From: Phascolomyces articulosus | Taxonomy: Eukaryota > Mucoromycota > Mucoromycetes > Mucorales > Lichtheimiaceae | Reading direction: 5' to 3' | Length of the DNA stretch: 64,000 nucleotides | Assembly (NCBI GenBank): GCA_025677815.1 | Contig: JAIXMP010000013.1 | Span: forward strand, 930,001-994,000 | Shown: in pieces, positions 63,367 through 64,000 of the stretch | Numbering within the stretch: the stretch's first letter is position 1 | Layout: the number at the start of each line of letters is the position of its first letter | Program-made: the position numbers and the translations under genes | Notes under the pieces: model-generated | The model's input: only the letters and a program-made list of their open reading frames with translations | Database searches by the model: none | Told to the model about the DNA's origin: nothing

Positions 63367-64000
63367 ATGCGACGCCGGCTTTCACCAACACGAATGTCCA
63401 ACACAGAAATACTACGTCCATCAACTGAACAAGACCAAAGACCGTCTCTATTACGGAATGGCTTGGGATCATCCGGACGATCCATGAGTAGTGATACCAT
63501 TGTAGCCATCACACATGGAGGAGGAAGTACAGGGGGGAATGGTAGTAGTGATGGAAACAGTAATAAAAGTAGTCAAGGTGGAAGTGGTGGTCCATTATCC
63601 CATTTACAAGAATCAGACAAATCAACCATGGTTGGAACACCTACCAGTTTTGCCAAAACATCTCCTTTTGGTGACGATGATGAAAATCTTCATCCTCCAA
63701 TGAATAATGATACAAAAGCACCAAACATAATACATGATGTAATAGACAGTGGTGATGATGAAAAGAACACGATAGCTGTCGTTGATATGGTGGAAGCAAG
63801 TAATTCCATTGCAATAATGGGAAGTATACGAAGACCACCATCGACACAAAAAGATTATCATGAAGAACAAAAAATAAAACGACGCCATAAAAACGATGTA
63901 TTTGTGGATGTACACAATGATCTCACATTGAACAACAATTCATCCTCACCTGAAGAATTATTTCAAACCAAAAAATCCATCTTGTTAACTTTGGGTCGAT
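63367..64000 (+). CDS. N-terminal part of a low-complexity protein, cut by the window edge
   Basis: An open frame of 211 codons from ATG 63367 runs off the end of the window. It starts MRRRLSPTRMSNTEILRPST, is rich in Ser, Gly, Asn and Asp (GGGSTGGNGSSDGNSNKSSQ), and has a basic stretch KIKRRHKNDVFVDVHNDL near 180. The last readable residues are TKKSILLTLGR. No domain appears in this portion, which reads like the disordered cytosolic end of a larger protein, perhaps a membrane or signalling protein. Continuous frame with protein-like codon use over 630 bases supports a real gene. Confidence 0.65.
   Translation, partial: MRRRLSPTRMSNTEILRPSTEQDQRPSLLRNGLGSSGRSMSSDTIVAITHGGGSTGGNGSSDGNSNKSSQGGSGGPLSHLQESDKSTMVGTPTSFAKTSPFGDDDENLHPPMNNDTKAPNIIHDVIDSGDDEKNTIAVVDMVEASNSIAIMGSIRRPPSTQKDYHEEQKIKRRHKNDVFVDVHNDLTLNNNSSSPEELFQTKKSILLTLGR

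Overview
The window looks like a nuclear chromosome segment from an early-diverging filamentous fungus, most likely Mucoromycota/Mucorales. The reasons are strongly AT-rich intergenic DNA, many short introns (about 50-200 bases, GTAAGT/GTATGT-type donors and TAG/CAG acceptors), genes on both strands without operons, and a fungal protein set (GT15 mannosyltransferase, OPT transporter, ATG22-like and DHA2-type MFS carriers) beside a COP1 ubiquitin ligase that the model yeasts lack. The genus is inference. I rebuilt exon structures by hand. Every multi-exon model listed as a gene keeps one open frame from ATG to stop.

Left part (1-24.5 kb): a gene-poor edge, then a TPR/F-box/LRR protein (Dia2/Pof3 architecture), a DHA2-type MFS transporter, an Asn/Gln-rich nuclear-looking protein, an OXR1-type TLDc protein on the minus strand, 4.7 kb of gene-poor DNA holding decayed coding pieces and one structured-RNA candidate, the ribosome-biogenesis GTPase BMS1 (9 exons), and an ATG22-like vacuolar transporter.

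Middle (24.5-43 kb): a young or decaying region. An intact ING-type PHD-finger gene has a head-to-head pseudogene copy and a second pseudogene 12 kb away. Non-coding blocks flanking the family are duplicated too. Between them lie a second F-box/LRR gene (a TPR-less paralogue of the first), a retropepsin-fold protein that has lost its catalytic Asp, a secreted acidic protein, a GC-richer segment that folds like RNase MRP/P RNA, and a long stretch with no convincing genes.

Right part (43-64 kb): an OPT oligopeptide transporter, a pepsin-type aspartic protease, a GT15 mannosyltransferase and a secreted PLC-like protein, all on the minus strand; then COP1 on the plus strand, poly(A) polymerase converging on it, and the start of a low-complexity protein cut by the window edge. 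The protease and OPT transporter would suit extracellular or vacuolar peptide use, but their adjacency does not prove a shared pathway.
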